NCBI RefSeq assembly: GCF_019038435.1
Contig: NZ_JAGPOX010000061.1
Coordinates: 1 to 54,614, forward strand
DNA length: 54,614 bases
Source: Nocardia alni
GTDB lineage: Bacteria > Actinomycetota > Actinomycetes > Mycobacteriales > Mycobacteriaceae
Reading direction: 5' to 3'
The stretch's first letter is position 1; each line of letters starts with the position of its first letter. Shown here one piece after another: positions 39,935-49,172 of the stretch. The position numbers and the translations under genes are program-made. The notes below the pieces were generated by a model. That model saw only the letters and a program-made list of their open reading frames with translations. It made no database searches and had not been told where the DNA came from.

Positions 39935-41823
39935 GTCCGAGTGGTCGCGGCCGTACTCCACCGCGCGGCCGCCAGTCCGCGCGCCCGCGTCCGTCGGGGA
40001 GACCCAGGACCGCATCCGGTCTGGACACCTCGACGCGCCTGCGGTTCGGCACCGGTCGTGTCGTGATGCTCTCGGCCCTGCTGGTCGTCGTGCTCCAACT
40101 GCTGTGGATCCAAACGGTTTCCGCGCCCAAACTGTCCGCCGAGGCGGCCCTGCAGCGTACCGTGCACCAGCCCGACTACGCCCTGCGCGGCTCGATGCTG
40201 GACCGCAACGGCAGGGATCTGGCGTTCACCATCGCCACCCAGTGGCTCAACTTCCAGCCGCTCATCGTCCGCAAACAACTCGCGGACGCGCACGCCAAGG
40301 ACCCCAAGGCTCCCACCGTGGATCAGCGGCTGATGGATATCGCCCAGACCATTCACGCCAAGCTGGGCGCGAGCGGGCCGTCGCAGGATGATCTGCTGGC
40401 CCAACTGCGCAGCAACAACCAGTTCGTCTACCTCGCCCGCAACGTCGACCCGCGCGTCGCCACCCAGATCGTCAACCAGTTCCCCGAGATCGGCAGCGAC
40501 CGCCACGACAGCCCGGTCTACCCGGGTGGTTCGCTGGCGGCCAACATCATCGGCGCCACCGGCTGGGACGGGCACGGCCAGATCGGGTTGGAGGCGTCGA
40601 TGGACTCCACGCTGGCCGGCACCGACGGCTCGTACACCTACGACCGCGGTTCGGACGGCGCGATGATCCCGGGCAGCGAGCGCAACCGCCAGCCCGCGGT
40701 CAACGGCACCAGCGTGGAGCTGACCCTCGACTCCGATCTGCAGTATTACGTGCAGCAACAGGTGCAGCAGGCCAAGGACAACTCCGGGGCGCAGGACGCC
40801 TCGGCGGTCGTGCTGGACGCCCATACCGGCCAGGTGCTGGCCATGGCCAACGACAACACCTTCAATCCCTCACTGGGAGCGCAGTACTGGGATCCGTCCT
40901 CGATCGGTGACCCGGCGGTCACCGACGCGTTCGAACCCGGCTCGGTGAACAAGATCGTCGACGCCTCCGCGGCCATCGAATACGGCCTGACCACACCCGG
41001 CGAGGTACATCAGGTGCCCGGCAGCATCAGCATGGGCGGGGTGACCGTGCACGACGCCTGGAACCACGGCGTCACGCCCTATACGACGACCGGGATCTTC
41101 GGTAAGTCCTCCAACGTCGGCACCCTGATGCTCGCGCAGCGCGTCGGCGAGGACCGCTACGCCGACATGCTGAAGCGGTTCGGTCTGGGCCAGCGCACCG
41201 GCGTCGGGCTGCCGGGCGAGAGTGCGGGCCGGGTGCCGCCGCGCGATCAGTGGTCCGGCTCCACCTTCGCGAACCTGCCCATCGGCCAGGGTCTGTCGAT
41301 GAGCCTGCTGCAGATGACCGGGATGTATCAGGCCATCGCCAACGACGGCGTGCGGATTCCGCCGCGCATCGTCAAAGCCGAGGTCGCCCCGGACGGCACC
41401 CGCACCGAGGAGAAGCAGCCCGACGGCGTGCGGGTGGTCAGCCCGAAGACCGCGCAGACGGTACGTCAGATGTTCGAGGCCGTGGTGCAGCGCGATCCCA
41501 TGGGGTATCAGCAGGGCACCGGAACCCCGGCGGCCATCGACGGCTACCAGATCGCCGGCAAGACCGGCACCGCCCAGCAGATCAACCAGAAGTGCCGCTG
41601 CTATTTCGACGACCGCTACTGGATCACCTTCGCCGGGATCGCCCCCGCGGACAATCCTCGATACGTCATCGGCATCATGCTCGACGCCCCGATCCGCAGT
41701 TCGGACGGCAGCGGCGGCCTGTCCGCGGCTCCGCTGTTCCACAGCATCGCCTCCTGGGCGCTGCAGCGCGACCGGGTTCCTCCCTCGCCCCCGGCGAAAG
41801 AGCTTGTCTTGCAGGCGATGTGA
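39931..41823 (+). CDS. pbpB: Septal penicillin-binding protein (FtsI/PbpB)
   Basis: Class B penicillin-binding protein that crosslinks septal peptidoglycan together with FtsW. The 630-residue protein has a basic, Arg/Pro-rich cytoplasmic start, one membrane helix (about 46-68), a PBP dimerisation region with RGSMLDRNGRDLAF near 88, and a transpeptidase domain with S338-V-N-K341 (active serine in FEPGSVNK), S393-S-N395 and K544-T-G. GTG 39931 overlaps the ftsL stop. The gap to murE is about 175 bp, the largest within the mur cluster, and may hold an internal promoter. Confidence 0.96.
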   Translation: MSPSGRGRTPPRGRQSARPRPSGRPRTASGLDTSTRLRFGTGRVVMLSALLVVVLQLLWIQTVSAPKLSAEAALQRTVHQPDYALRGSMLDRNGRDLAFTIATQWLNFQPLIVRKQLADAHAKDPKAPTVDQRLMDIAQTIHAKLGASGPSQDDLLAQLRSNNQFVYLARNVDPRVATQIVNQFPEIGSDRHDSPVYPGGSLAANIIGATGWDGHGQIGLEASMDSTLAGTDGSYTYDRGSDGAMIPGSERNRQPAVNGTSVELTLDSDLQYYVQQQVQQAKDNSGAQDASAVVLDAHTGQVLAMANDNTFNPSLGAQYWDPSSIGDPAVTDAFEPGSVNKIVDASAAIEYGLTTPGEVHQVPGSISMGGVTVHDAWNHGVTPYTTTGIFGKSSNVGTLMLAQRVGEDRYADMLKRFGLGQRTGVGLPGESAGRVPPRDQWSGSTFANLPIGQGLSMSLLQMTGMYQAIANDGVRIPPRIVKAEVAPDGTRTEEKQPDGVRVVSPKTAQTVRQMFEAVVQRDPMGYQQGTGTPAAIDGYQIAGKTGTAQQINQKCRCYFDDRYWITFAGIAPADNPRYVIGIMLDAPIRSSDGSGGLSAAPLFHSIASWALQRDRVPPSPPAKELVLQAM

Positions 41824-41998
41824 ACGGCAGGCCGGTCGAGCGTCGGTTGCGAGCGACTAATACCATGCGCTGGGACAGGCAGAATACCCAGCCGCGTTGC
41901 CTGGCTGTGATCGAGCGTCGGTAACCTGACTCGTCGATCCGACACCCGTCCGTGGACGCCATGCCGAGCAGTATCGCAGTGTGACCGAGAGGAGCTTC
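41824..41998 (+). promoter_or_regulatory. Gap between pbpB and murE with possible internal promoter
   Basis: The 12-bp word TCGAGCGTCGGT occurs twice, at 41836-41847 and 41911-41922, 75 bp apart. Between them GCTGGG (41869-41874) and CCCAGC (41887-41892) could pair around a 12-nt loop. TACCAT after TAA near 41860 resembles a -10. GTAACCTG follows the second repeat. I cannot name a regulator. Confidence 0.35.
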
Positions 41999-43693
41999 GT
42001 GCCCGTGCAGCCCAGCCCGCAGGTGCTGCGTCCGGCGGCGCCGCCGTCGACGCCGCTGCAGAAGGTCGTCGAACTCGCGGGGGCGCGCTGGTCCGGTGCC
42101 TCGGATGCGGCGCGGTTCGGCGATGTCGTGATCACCGGTATCGAGCAGCGGTCGCAGACGGTGCTGCCGGGCGATCTGTTCGTCGGTCTGGACGGTAAGA
42201 ACGCGCACGGGGCGCGGTTCGCCGCCGACGCGATCGCGCGGGGCGCGGTGGCGATCCTGACCGATGCCGCCGGGGTCGAGCTGGTCGGCGAGGTCTCGGT
42301 GCCCGTCCTGGTCCGCGAGGATCTGCGCGCGGTACTGGGAGAGCTGTCCGCGGCGGTCTACGGCCATCCCTCGCGGCGACTCCGGGTGCTCGGCATCACC
42401 GGCACGTCCGGCAAGACCACCACCGCCTATCTCGTCGAAGCGGGTCTGTCCGCGGCGGGCCTGCGGACCGCGCTGATCGGCACCATCGAGACGCGCATCG
42501 GCGGTCGGCGCGTGCCCAGCGCCCTCACCACGCCGGAGGCTCCCCAACTGCACGCGATCTTCGCGGTGATGGTCGAGCAGGGCGTGCAGGCGGTGGTGAT
42601 GGAGGTGTCCAGTCACGCGCTGGCCCTCGGCCGGGTCGACGGGGTGCGGTTCGCGGTCGGCGCGTTCACCAACCTGTCGCAGGATCATCTGGACTTCCAC
42701 GCCGACTTCGAGGACTACTACGCCGCCAAGCGCCGCCTGTTCGATCCGGATTCGCCGGTCGCCGCGCAGACCTGCGTGATCTGCGTGGACGACGCGTGGG
42801 GCCGCCGCCTGGTCCGCGAGGTGAGCGGGCGGGCCACCGTGGTGACGGTGGGCACCGAGCAACGCCGCTCCGGTGAAGGCGCCGAGCCGCAGTGGACCGC
42901 GGTCGCGCCGACCACCCTGGACGGCGGCGGTCAGCAGTTCACGGCCATCGGACACGACATCGTCGAGTCAGGACCGGAGGCGGCAGCGGAGCGTAACCAC
43001 GCGAGCCCCCCGATCATGTCCACTCGACACAGCGTGAAACTCGGTGTACGCCTGCGTCTGCCGGGCCGGTACAACATCGCCAACGCGCTGCTGGCGATCG
43101 CCGTGTGCGCCGCGGCGGGCGCCGACCCGGACGCCGCGGCGCAGGCGCTGGCGGAGGTCGACGTGCCCGGCCGCATGCAGCGGGTGGACCGCGGACAGGA
43201 CTTCCTGGCGGTGGTCGACTACGCGCACAAACCGGCCGCGGTCGAATCGGTGATCGGCACGCTGCGCCGGCATCTGCGCGGCACCGGGGGACGGCTGGCC
43301 GTGGTCGTCGGCGCGGGCGGCGACCGCGATCCGGGCAAACGCCCGCTCATGGGCGCGACCGCCGCGCGCGGCGCCGAGCTGGTGATCATCACCGACGACA
43401 ATCCACGCACCGAGGATCCCGCGGCCATCCGCGCGGCGATCCTCGCCGGTGCGCGCGAGATTTCGCACGGCGAGGGCGGTGACGGCGGTGAGGTTCTGGA
43501 GATCGGTGAGCGCGCGGACGCCATCGCCGCGGCCGTGGACTGGGCCCGCGGTGGGGATGTGGTCTTGATAGCGGGGAAGGGGCATGAGACAGGGCAGGAG
43601 ATTTCGGGTGTGAAGTATCCGTTCGATGACCGCGAGGTGCTGGCAGAGGCGCTCTCGCGGAAGATGACCGGCCCGGAGGCTGCGCTTTCATGA
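41999..43693 (+). CDS. murE: UDP-N-acetylmuramoyl-L-alanyl-D-glutamate--2,6-diaminopimelate ligase
   Basis: Adds the third residue of the peptidoglycan stem peptide in the cytoplasm. The 564-residue protein shows the ATP-binding GTSGKTTTAYLVE, LTTPEAPQLHAIF, MEVSSHALALGRVDG, DHLDFHADFEDYYAAKRRLF and, near the C-terminus, DDNPRTEDP: the DNPR motif is the marker for meso-diaminopimelate rather than lysine as substrate. Start choice: GTG 41999 lies 4-5 nt after GAGAGGAG; GTG 41981 (six codons earlier) is possible. A loop of about 35 residues (near 300-335, QQFTAIGHDIVESGPEAAAE) looks longer than usual. The stop overlaps murF (ATGA). Confidence 0.96.
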   Translation: MPVQPSPQVLRPAAPPSTPLQKVVELAGARWSGASDAARFGDVVITGIEQRSQTVLPGDLFVGLDGKNAHGARFAADAIARGAVAILTDAAGVELVGEVSVPVLVREDLRAVLGELSAAVYGHPSRRLRVLGITGTSGKTTTAYLVEAGLSAAGLRTALIGTIETRIGGRRVPSALTTPEAPQLHAIFAVMVEQGVQAVVMEVSSHALALGRVDGVRFAVGAFTNLSQDHLDFHADFEDYYAAKRRLFDPDSPVAAQTCVICVDDAWGRRLVREVSGRATVVTVGTEQRRSGEGAEPQWTAVAPTTLDGGGQQFTAIGHDIVESGPEAAAERNHASPPIMSTRHSVKLGVRLRLPGRYNIANALLAIAVCAAAGADPDAAAQALAEVDVPGRMQRVDRGQDFLAVVDYAHKPAAVESVIGTLRRHLRGTGGRLAVVVGAGGDRDPGKRPLMGATAARGAELVIITDDNPRTEDPAAIRAAILAGAREISHGEGGDGGEVLEIGERADAIAAAVDWARGGDVVLIAGKGHETGQEISGVKYPFDDREVLAEALSRKMTGPEAALS

Positions 43694-45183
43694 TCGAGAT
43701 GACCCTGCGGGAGATCGCGGAGATCGTCGGCGGCACGCTGCACGATGTGCCCGACCCCGCGGCGACGGTGACCGGTGCGGTCGAATTCGATTCGCGTCGC
43801 GTCGGTTCCGGTGACCTGTTCCTGGCGCTCCCCGGCGAGCGGGTGGACGGGCACGACTATGCGGCCACCGCGGTGGCTGCGGGCGCGGTCGCGGTGCTGG
43901 CGGCCCGGCCGGTGGGTGTCCCGGCGATCGTGGTGTCGCCCCGGTCGCCCGGTGACGCACCGGCGCAGGGCGAGCACGGCCGGGCGATGGTGCTCGCGCA
44001 CGACCACGACGGATCGGGTGCGGCCGTACTCGCCGCGCTGGCGGACCTGGCCCGGGCGAGCGTGCGGCGCCTGGTCGCCGGCGGCCTGACCGTCGTCGGG
44101 GTCACCGGATCGTCCGGTAAGACCTCGACCAAGGATCTGCTGGCGGCCGTGCTGGCACCGCTCGGCCCGGTGGTGGCTCCGCCGGAGTCGTTCAACAACG
44201 AACTCGGACATCCCTGGACCGCGCTGCGCGCCGACGCCGGCACCCGCTTCCTGGTGCTGGAGTTCTCCGCGCGCGGACCCGGACATATCAAGGCGCTCAC
44301 CGAAATCGCCCCGCCGAGCATCTCGGTGGTGCTCAACGTCGGCACCGCGCATCTGGGCGAGTTCGGCAGCCGCGAGGCCATCGCGCAGGCCAAAGGTGAA
44401 CTCGTGGAAGCGCTTTCGAGCACCGGTGTGGCTGTGCTCAACGCCGACGACCCCAGGGTGGCGGCCATGGCCGCACGGACGAGCGGTCGCGTGGTCACAG
44501 TCGGGCAGTCCGAGAACGCGGATGCCCGCGCGGTGGACGTACAGCTGGACGAGACCGCGCGTCCCCGATTCACCTTGCATGCCAACGGTTCTCAGATCCC
44601 CGTACAGTTGGCCGTGCACGGCGAGCATCAGGTCGGCAACGCCCTGTCCGCCGCCGCGGTGGCCCTGGAGTGCGGCGCGGATCTCGCGACGGTGGCCGCG
44701 GCGCTGTCGGGCGCGTCGGCCGCCTCCAAACATCGGATGGACGTGCGCACCCGCGCCGACGGCGTCACCGTCGTCAACGACTCGTACAACGCCAACCCCG
44801 ATTCGGTGCGCGCGGCGCTCAAGGCGCTGGTGACCATGTCCCGCGCGAGCGATCAGCCGCGACGCAGTTGGGCGGTGCTGGGCGAAATGGGCGAGCTGGG
44901 CGAGGATTCGGTGGTCGAGCACGACCGCATCGGACGCTTGGCGGTGCGCTTGGACGTGGACCGGCTGATCGTCGTCGGCGCCGGACGGCCCACGCGCGCA
45001 CTGCATCAGGGCGCGGTCCAGGAGGGTTCGTGGGGCGAGGAGTCGATCCTGGTCCCGGATATCGCCGCGGCGATCGAGATCCTGGACGACGAGCTGGCGG
45101 CCGGTGACATCGTGCTGGTGAAGGCGTCGAACTCCGTCGGTTTGTGGACGGTGGCAGAGCATTTGGCAGGGGCAGGCGCATGA
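43690..45183 (+). CDS. murF: UDP-N-acetylmuramoyl-tripeptide--D-alanyl-D-alanine ligase
   Basis: Attaches D-Ala-D-Ala to complete the cytoplasmic UDP-MurNAc-pentapeptide. The 497-residue Mur ligase has an N-terminal substrate-recognition domain (EFDSRRVGSGDLFLALPGERVDGHDYA), the ATP loop GVTGSSGKTSTKDLLA near residue 140, FNNELGHPWT, NVGTAHLGEFGSREAIAQAKGELVE, and NDSYNANPDSVRAALKAL in the C-terminal part. ATG 43690 overlaps the murE stop and the stop overlaps mraY, so expression is coupled on both sides. Confidence 0.96.
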   Translation: MIEMTLREIAEIVGGTLHDVPDPAATVTGAVEFDSRRVGSGDLFLALPGERVDGHDYAATAVAAGAVAVLAARPVGVPAIVVSPRSPGDAPAQGEHGRAMVLAHDHDGSGAAVLAALADLARASVRRLVAGGLTVVGVTGSSGKTSTKDLLAAVLAPLGPVVAPPESFNNELGHPWTALRADAGTRFLVLEFSARGPGHIKALTEIAPPSISVVLNVGTAHLGEFGSREAIAQAKGELVEALSSTGVAVLNADDPRVAAMAARTSGRVVTVGQSENADARAVDVQLDETARPRFTLHANGSQIPVQLAVHGEHQVGNALSAAAVALECGADLATVAAALSGASAASKHRMDVRTRADGVTVVNDSYNANPDSVRAALKALVTMSRASDQPRRSWAVLGEMGELGEDSVVEHDRIGRLAVRLDVDRLIVVGAGRPTRALHQGAVQEGSWGEESILVPDIAAAIEILDDELAAGDIVLVKASNSVGLWTVAEHLAGAGA

Positions 45184-46256
45184 GGCAGATACTTTTCGCG
45201 GCGGCCATCGCATTGGCGGTGTCGATCCTGCTGACTCCGCTGCTGGTTCGCCTGTTCGCCAAGCGCGGTTTCGGCCAGGAGATCCGTGTCGACGGACCGG
45301 CCAGCCATCAGCGCAAGCGCGGCACCCCGACGATGGGCGGCGTGGCGATCCTGGCCGGACTGTGGGCCGGATACTGGGGTTCGCATCTGATCGGCATCGG
45401 CTATCACGCCGACGGCCCCTCGGTGTCGGGCCTGCTGGTGCTGGCGCTGACCACCGCGCTGGGCCTGGTCGGGTTCATCGATGACTTCATCAAACTGCGC
45501 AAGGGCCGCAACCTGGGGCTGACCGCCGCGGGCAAGTACCTCGGCCAGTTGTCGGCGGCGGTGGTTTTCGGCGTGCTGGTCCTGCAGTGGCCCGGCATGA
45601 ACAAGCAGACTCCCGGCAGCAGGCACCTGTCGTATGTGCGTGACATGACCACGGTCTCGATGGGCGTGATCATCTTCCTGGTCTTCGTCTGCATCGTCGT
45701 GATCGCCTGGTCCAACGCGGTGAATCTGACCGACGGCCTGGACGGTCTGGCCGCGGGGTCGATGAGCCTGGTGCTGGGCGCCTACGTGATCATCACCTTC
45801 TGGCAATACCGCAACGCCTGCTCGGTGCACGCCGAGGCGGGCTGTTACAACGTGCGCGACCCGCTGGATCTGGCACTGGTGTGCGCGGCGGGCGCCGCGG
45901 CCTGCGTCGGATTCCTGTGGTGGAACGCCGCGCCCGCGAAGATCTTCATGGGCGACACCGGTTCGCTGGCCCTGGGCGGCCTGATCGCGGGCATCTCCAT
46001 CACCACCCGCACCGAACTGCTGATGGTCGTGATCGGCGCGCTGTTCGTCGCCGAGGCCGCCTCGGTCGTGCTACAGGTGGTGGTGTTCCGTACGACCCGC
46101 AACCGCCTGTTCAAGATGGCGCCGTTCCATCACCACTTCGAACTCAGCAAATGGGCCGAAACTACGGTGATCATACGGTTCTGGTTGCTGGCGGCGATCG
46201 CCTCGGCGATCGGATTGGGCTTGTTCTACAGCGAATACCTCTCTCAGGTCGGGTAA
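45180..46256 (+). CDS. mraY: Phospho-N-acetylmuramoyl-pentapeptide-transferase
   Basis: Integral membrane enzyme that transfers phospho-MurNAc-pentapeptide to undecaprenyl phosphate, making lipid I. The 358-residue protein has about ten helices and the family motifs KRGTPTMGGVAIL near residue 45, GFIDDFIKLRKGRNLGL near 97 (Mg-binding Asp pair), NLTDGLDGLAAG near 182, FMGDTGSLALGG near 258 and PFHHHFELSKW near 317. ATG 45180 (MRQILFAAAIALA) overlaps the murF stop by ATGA; an upstream start in the same frame lies inside murF and is rejected. The murD start follows after 7 bp. Confidence 0.97.
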   Translation: MRQILFAAAIALAVSILLTPLLVRLFAKRGFGQEIRVDGPASHQRKRGTPTMGGVAILAGLWAGYWGSHLIGIGYHADGPSVSGLLVLALTTALGLVGFIDDFIKLRKGRNLGLTAAGKYLGQLSAAVVFGVLVLQWPGMNKQTPGSRHLSYVRDMTTVSMGVIIFLVFVCIVVIAWSNAVNLTDGLDGLAAGSMSLVLGAYVIITFWQYRNACSVHAEAGCYNVRDPLDLALVCAAGAAACVGFLWWNAAPAKIFMGDTGSLALGGLIAGISITTRTELLMVVIGALFVAEAASVVLQVVVFRTTRNRLFKMAPFHHHFELSKWAETTVIIRFWLLAAIASAIGLGLFYSEYLSQVG

Positions 46257-46263
46257 AGCAGCA

Positions 46264-47754
46264 ATGGTCGAACATACTCCGCGGGCCCTTCGATCGCCGG
46301 GGCCCATGCTCGAATTCCTGCGCGGCCGTGACGTTCTCGTGGCCGGGTGGGGCGTGTCGGGTCGATCGCTGATCGAACCGCTGCACGATATCGGCGCGCG
46401 CCCGGTCGTCACCGACGACGGGCCCGGCGCGATGGCCGAGGCCGCCGAATTGGGGCTGGCCACCGCCACCGGACCCAGCCTCCTGGAACCCGATGGGCTG
46501 CAACGGTTCGCGCTGGTGATCACCAGCCCGGGCTGGCGGCCGGACTCGCCGGTCCTGGCGACAGCGGTGGCCGAGGGCATACCTGTGTGGGGCGATGTGG
46601 AATTCGCCTGGTGGGTGGATCAGGCCCGGCTGTACGGCCCGGTGCGCAAGTGGTTGGTGATCACCGGAACCAACGGCAAGACCACCACGACCCAGATGAC
46701 GCACGCCATCCTGCGCGCGGCCGGCATCCCCAGCGTCGCCTGCGGCAATATCGGGCTGCCCATCCTGGACGCGCTGCGACGCACCCCCGGTCCGCAGGTG
46801 CTGGCGGTGGAACTGTCCTCGTTCCAACTGCATTGGGCGCCGTCGGTTCGTCCCGAGGCCGGTGTGGTGCTGAACGTGGCGGAGGATCACCTCGATTGGC
46901 ACGGCGGCCTGGACGCGTACGCCGCGGCGAAGGCGCGGGCGCTGATGGGCCGGGTGGGCATCGTCGGACTGGACGATGCCGTGGCCGCCTCCCTCGCACG
47001 CAAATCCCGTGCGCGGCGCACGGTCGGCTTCCGCATCGGCGTGCCTGCCGACGGCGAATTGGGTGTGGTCGACGGCAAACTGCTCGACCGCGCCTTCACC
47101 AAGGCCGCGATCCTGGCCGAGGTGCGCGATATCAGCATGCCGGGTCCGGCCGGAATAGCCGACGCGCTCGCCGCCGCGGCGCTGACCCGATCCATCGACG
47201 TGGCACCGCAATTCGTCAAAGAGGGTCTGCAGGAGCACAAGGTGGGCCCGCATCGCTCGACGCCGGTGCGGGAGCTGGCGGGCGTGGATTTCATCGACGA
47301 CTCCAAGGCGACCAACCCGCACGCCGCGCGGGTGTCGGTGCTCGCGCACGAGCGCGTGGTGTGGATCGCAGGCGGGCTGCTCAAGGGCGCGCACGTGGAG
47401 GATCTGGTCGAGGAGATCGCCGATCGGCTCGTCGCGGTGGTGCTTTTCGGCAAGGATGCCCCGGTCATCGCCGAGGCGTTGGCGCGACACGCCTCCGATG
47501 TACCGGTCGTCGAGCTCGGTTCGGGTGACGATGCTGGTATGGGTGCGGAACTCACGTCCGAATTCGACGGAGCCGACGCGGTGATGGACCGCGCGGTGCG
47601 CATCGCCGCCGGATACGCCCGCCGTGGCGACGCTGTATTACTGGCGCCCGCCGCGGCGTCCCTGGACATGTTCACCGACTACACCCACCGAGGACGCAGT
47701 TTCGTCGCGGCGGTGCAGGCGCTCGACGAAGGAGATATCGGGAGCACAGAGTGA
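46264..47754 (+). CDS. murD: UDP-N-acetylmuramoylalanine--D-glutamate ligase
   Basis: Adds D-glutamate to UDP-MurNAc-L-Ala in the cytoplasm. The 496-residue protein has an N-terminal Rossmann-like domain (DVLVAGWGVSGRSLIEPL), the ATP loop ITGTNGKTTTTQMTHAI near residue 140, ELSSFQLHWAPS, NVAEDHLDWHGGLDAYAAAKARAL, and FIDDSKATNPHAARVSV with WIAGGLLKGA in the C-terminal domain. ATG 46264 is 7 bp after mraY; ATG 46306, just before LEFLRGRDVLVAG, is a reasonable alternative start. The stop overlaps ftsW (GTGA). Confidence 0.96.
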   Translation: MVEHTPRALRSPGPMLEFLRGRDVLVAGWGVSGRSLIEPLHDIGARPVVTDDGPGAMAEAAELGLATATGPSLLEPDGLQRFALVITSPGWRPDSPVLATAVAEGIPVWGDVEFAWWVDQARLYGPVRKWLVITGTNGKTTTTQMTHAILRAAGIPSVACGNIGLPILDALRRTPGPQVLAVELSSFQLHWAPSVRPEAGVVLNVAEDHLDWHGGLDAYAAAKARALMGRVGIVGLDDAVAASLARKSRARRTVGFRIGVPADGELGVVDGKLLDRAFTKAAILAEVRDISMPGPAGIADALAAAALTRSIDVAPQFVKEGLQEHKVGPHRSTPVRELAGVDFIDDSKATNPHAARVSVLAHERVVWIAGGLLKGAHVEDLVEEIADRLVAVVLFGKDAPVIAEALARHASDVPVVELGSGDDAGMGAELTSEFDGADAVMDRAVRIAAGYARRGDAVLLAPAAASLDMFTDYTHRGRSFVAAVQALDEGDIGSTE

Positions 47755-49172
47755 GTAGTCCGGCGCGCGGAATTTCGGGTACGTGGTTCGGTGCCTGGCT
47801 GGCGCGCCCGTTGGCCTCGTTCCATCTGGTCGTCACGATCGCGACGCTGCTGACCGTGCTCGGGCTGGTCATGGTGCTCTCGGCGTCGAGCGTGGAATCG
47901 TACGCCGACGACGGCTCGGCCTATTCGCTGTTCATTCAGCAGGCGGTATTCGCGACGCTGGGTGCGGTGCTGTTCTATCTGGCGCTGCGAATTCCGTTGC
48001 GCACGCTGCGGCGGCTGTCGTTTCCGATGTTCGCCATATCGCTGCTGGCGCTGGTGCTGGTGCTGATTCCGGGGATCGGTTCCGAGGTGCAGGGTTCGCG
48101 GCGGTGGTTCAGTTTCGGGTTCCTGCACGTGCAGCCCTCGGAAATCGTCAAGGTGACCCTGATCATCTGGGGCGCTCACCTTTTGGCCACGCGTCAGGTG
48201 GAACGGGCCGGATATAAAGAGATTCTGATGCCGCTGGTCCCGGCGGGCCTGCTGTGCTGTCTGCTGATCGTTCTGGAACCGAACCTTTCCACCACGATCG
48301 CGGTGGGCATCATTCTCGTGGCGCTGCTGTGGTTCGGCGGGCTCCCGGTGCGGCTGTTCGTGACGATCGGGGTGTCCGGCATGATCGCCGCGGTGGTGCT
48401 GGCGCTGACCGCCGGATATCGCTCGGATCGCATGCGCGCGTTCTTCAATCCCGGCGACGATCCGCAGGGCATGGGATATCAGGCGCGTCAGGCCATGTTC
48501 TCCCTGGCCGACGGCGGGATCTGGGGTCGCGGGCTGGGGCAGAGCCGGGCCAAGTGGAGCTATCTGCCCAACGCGCACAACGACTTCATCTTCGCGATCA
48601 TCGGCGAGGAACTCGGATTCCTGGGATGCGCGCTGGTGGTGGGTCTGTTCGCGCTGCTGGTCTACACCGGTCTGCGCGTCGCCACCCGATCGGTGGACCC
48701 GTTCCTGCGGCTGGTGGTCGCCACCGCGACGACATGGATCACCGGTCAGGCGCTGATCAACATCGGCTATGTCGTCGGGCTGCTGCCGGTGACCGGTCTG
48801 CAGCTGCCGCTGGTGTCCGCGGGCGGTTCCTCCCTGGCGATCACGCTGCTGATGTTCGGCGTCATAGCCAGCGCCGCACGTCACGAACCCGAGGCCGTCG
48901 CGGCGCTGCACGCCGGACAGGACGGCCGGTTCAGCCGGTTGCTGCGGCTGCCGAAACCGGAGCTGTACCACCCCGTGCGGCCACAGGCGGCCGGTGCGCG
49001 CGGCGGATTGCGGGCCGCGCCGCCCCGACGTGAGCTGCCCCCGTCGCGAAGGCGGGTAGATTCGGATTCCGCCAGACGTGACAGACCAGGCACGGCCTCG
49101 TGGCGTACCACGCGGGCCTGGGAGCCGGCCTATCCGACCAAACACGCGAGAGAACGGGGTAAGTCCAGGTGA
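47751..49172 (+). CDS. ftsW: Septal peptidoglycan glycosyltransferase FtsW
   Basis: SEDS-family polymerase of septal glycan strands from lipid II, partner of PbpB. The 473-residue protein has ten hydrophobic helices. Recognisable parts are VLSASSVESYADDG near residue 40, GSRRWFSFGFLHVQPSEIVKV near 115, RMRAFFNPGDDPQGMGYQARQA near 225, GRGLGQSRAKWSYLPNAHNDFIFAIIGEELGF near 260 and LPLVSAGGSSL near 350. The last ~90 residues are an Arg/Pro-rich cytoplasmic tail typical of mycobacterial-type FtsW, thought to contact FtsZ or other partners. GTG 47751 overlaps the murD stop and its own stop overlaps murG. Confidence 0.95.
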   Translation: MSSPARGISGTWFGAWLARPLASFHLVVTIATLLTVLGLVMVLSASSVESYADDGSAYSLFIQQAVFATLGAVLFYLALRIPLRTLRRLSFPMFAISLLALVLVLIPGIGSEVQGSRRWFSFGFLHVQPSEIVKVTLIIWGAHLLATRQVERAGYKEILMPLVPAGLLCCLLIVLEPNLSTTIAVGIILVALLWFGGLPVRLFVTIGVSGMIAAVVLALTAGYRSDRMRAFFNPGDDPQGMGYQARQAMFSLADGGIWGRGLGQSRAKWSYLPNAHNDFIFAIIGEELGFLGCALVVGLFALLVYTGLRVATRSVDPFLRLVVATATTWITGQALINIGYVVGLLPVTGLQLPLVSAGGSSLAITLLMFGVIASAARHEPEAVAALHAGQDGRFSRLLRLPKPELYHPVRPQAAGARGGLRAAPPRRELPPSRRRVDSDSARRDRPGTASWRTTRAWEPAYPTKHARERGKSR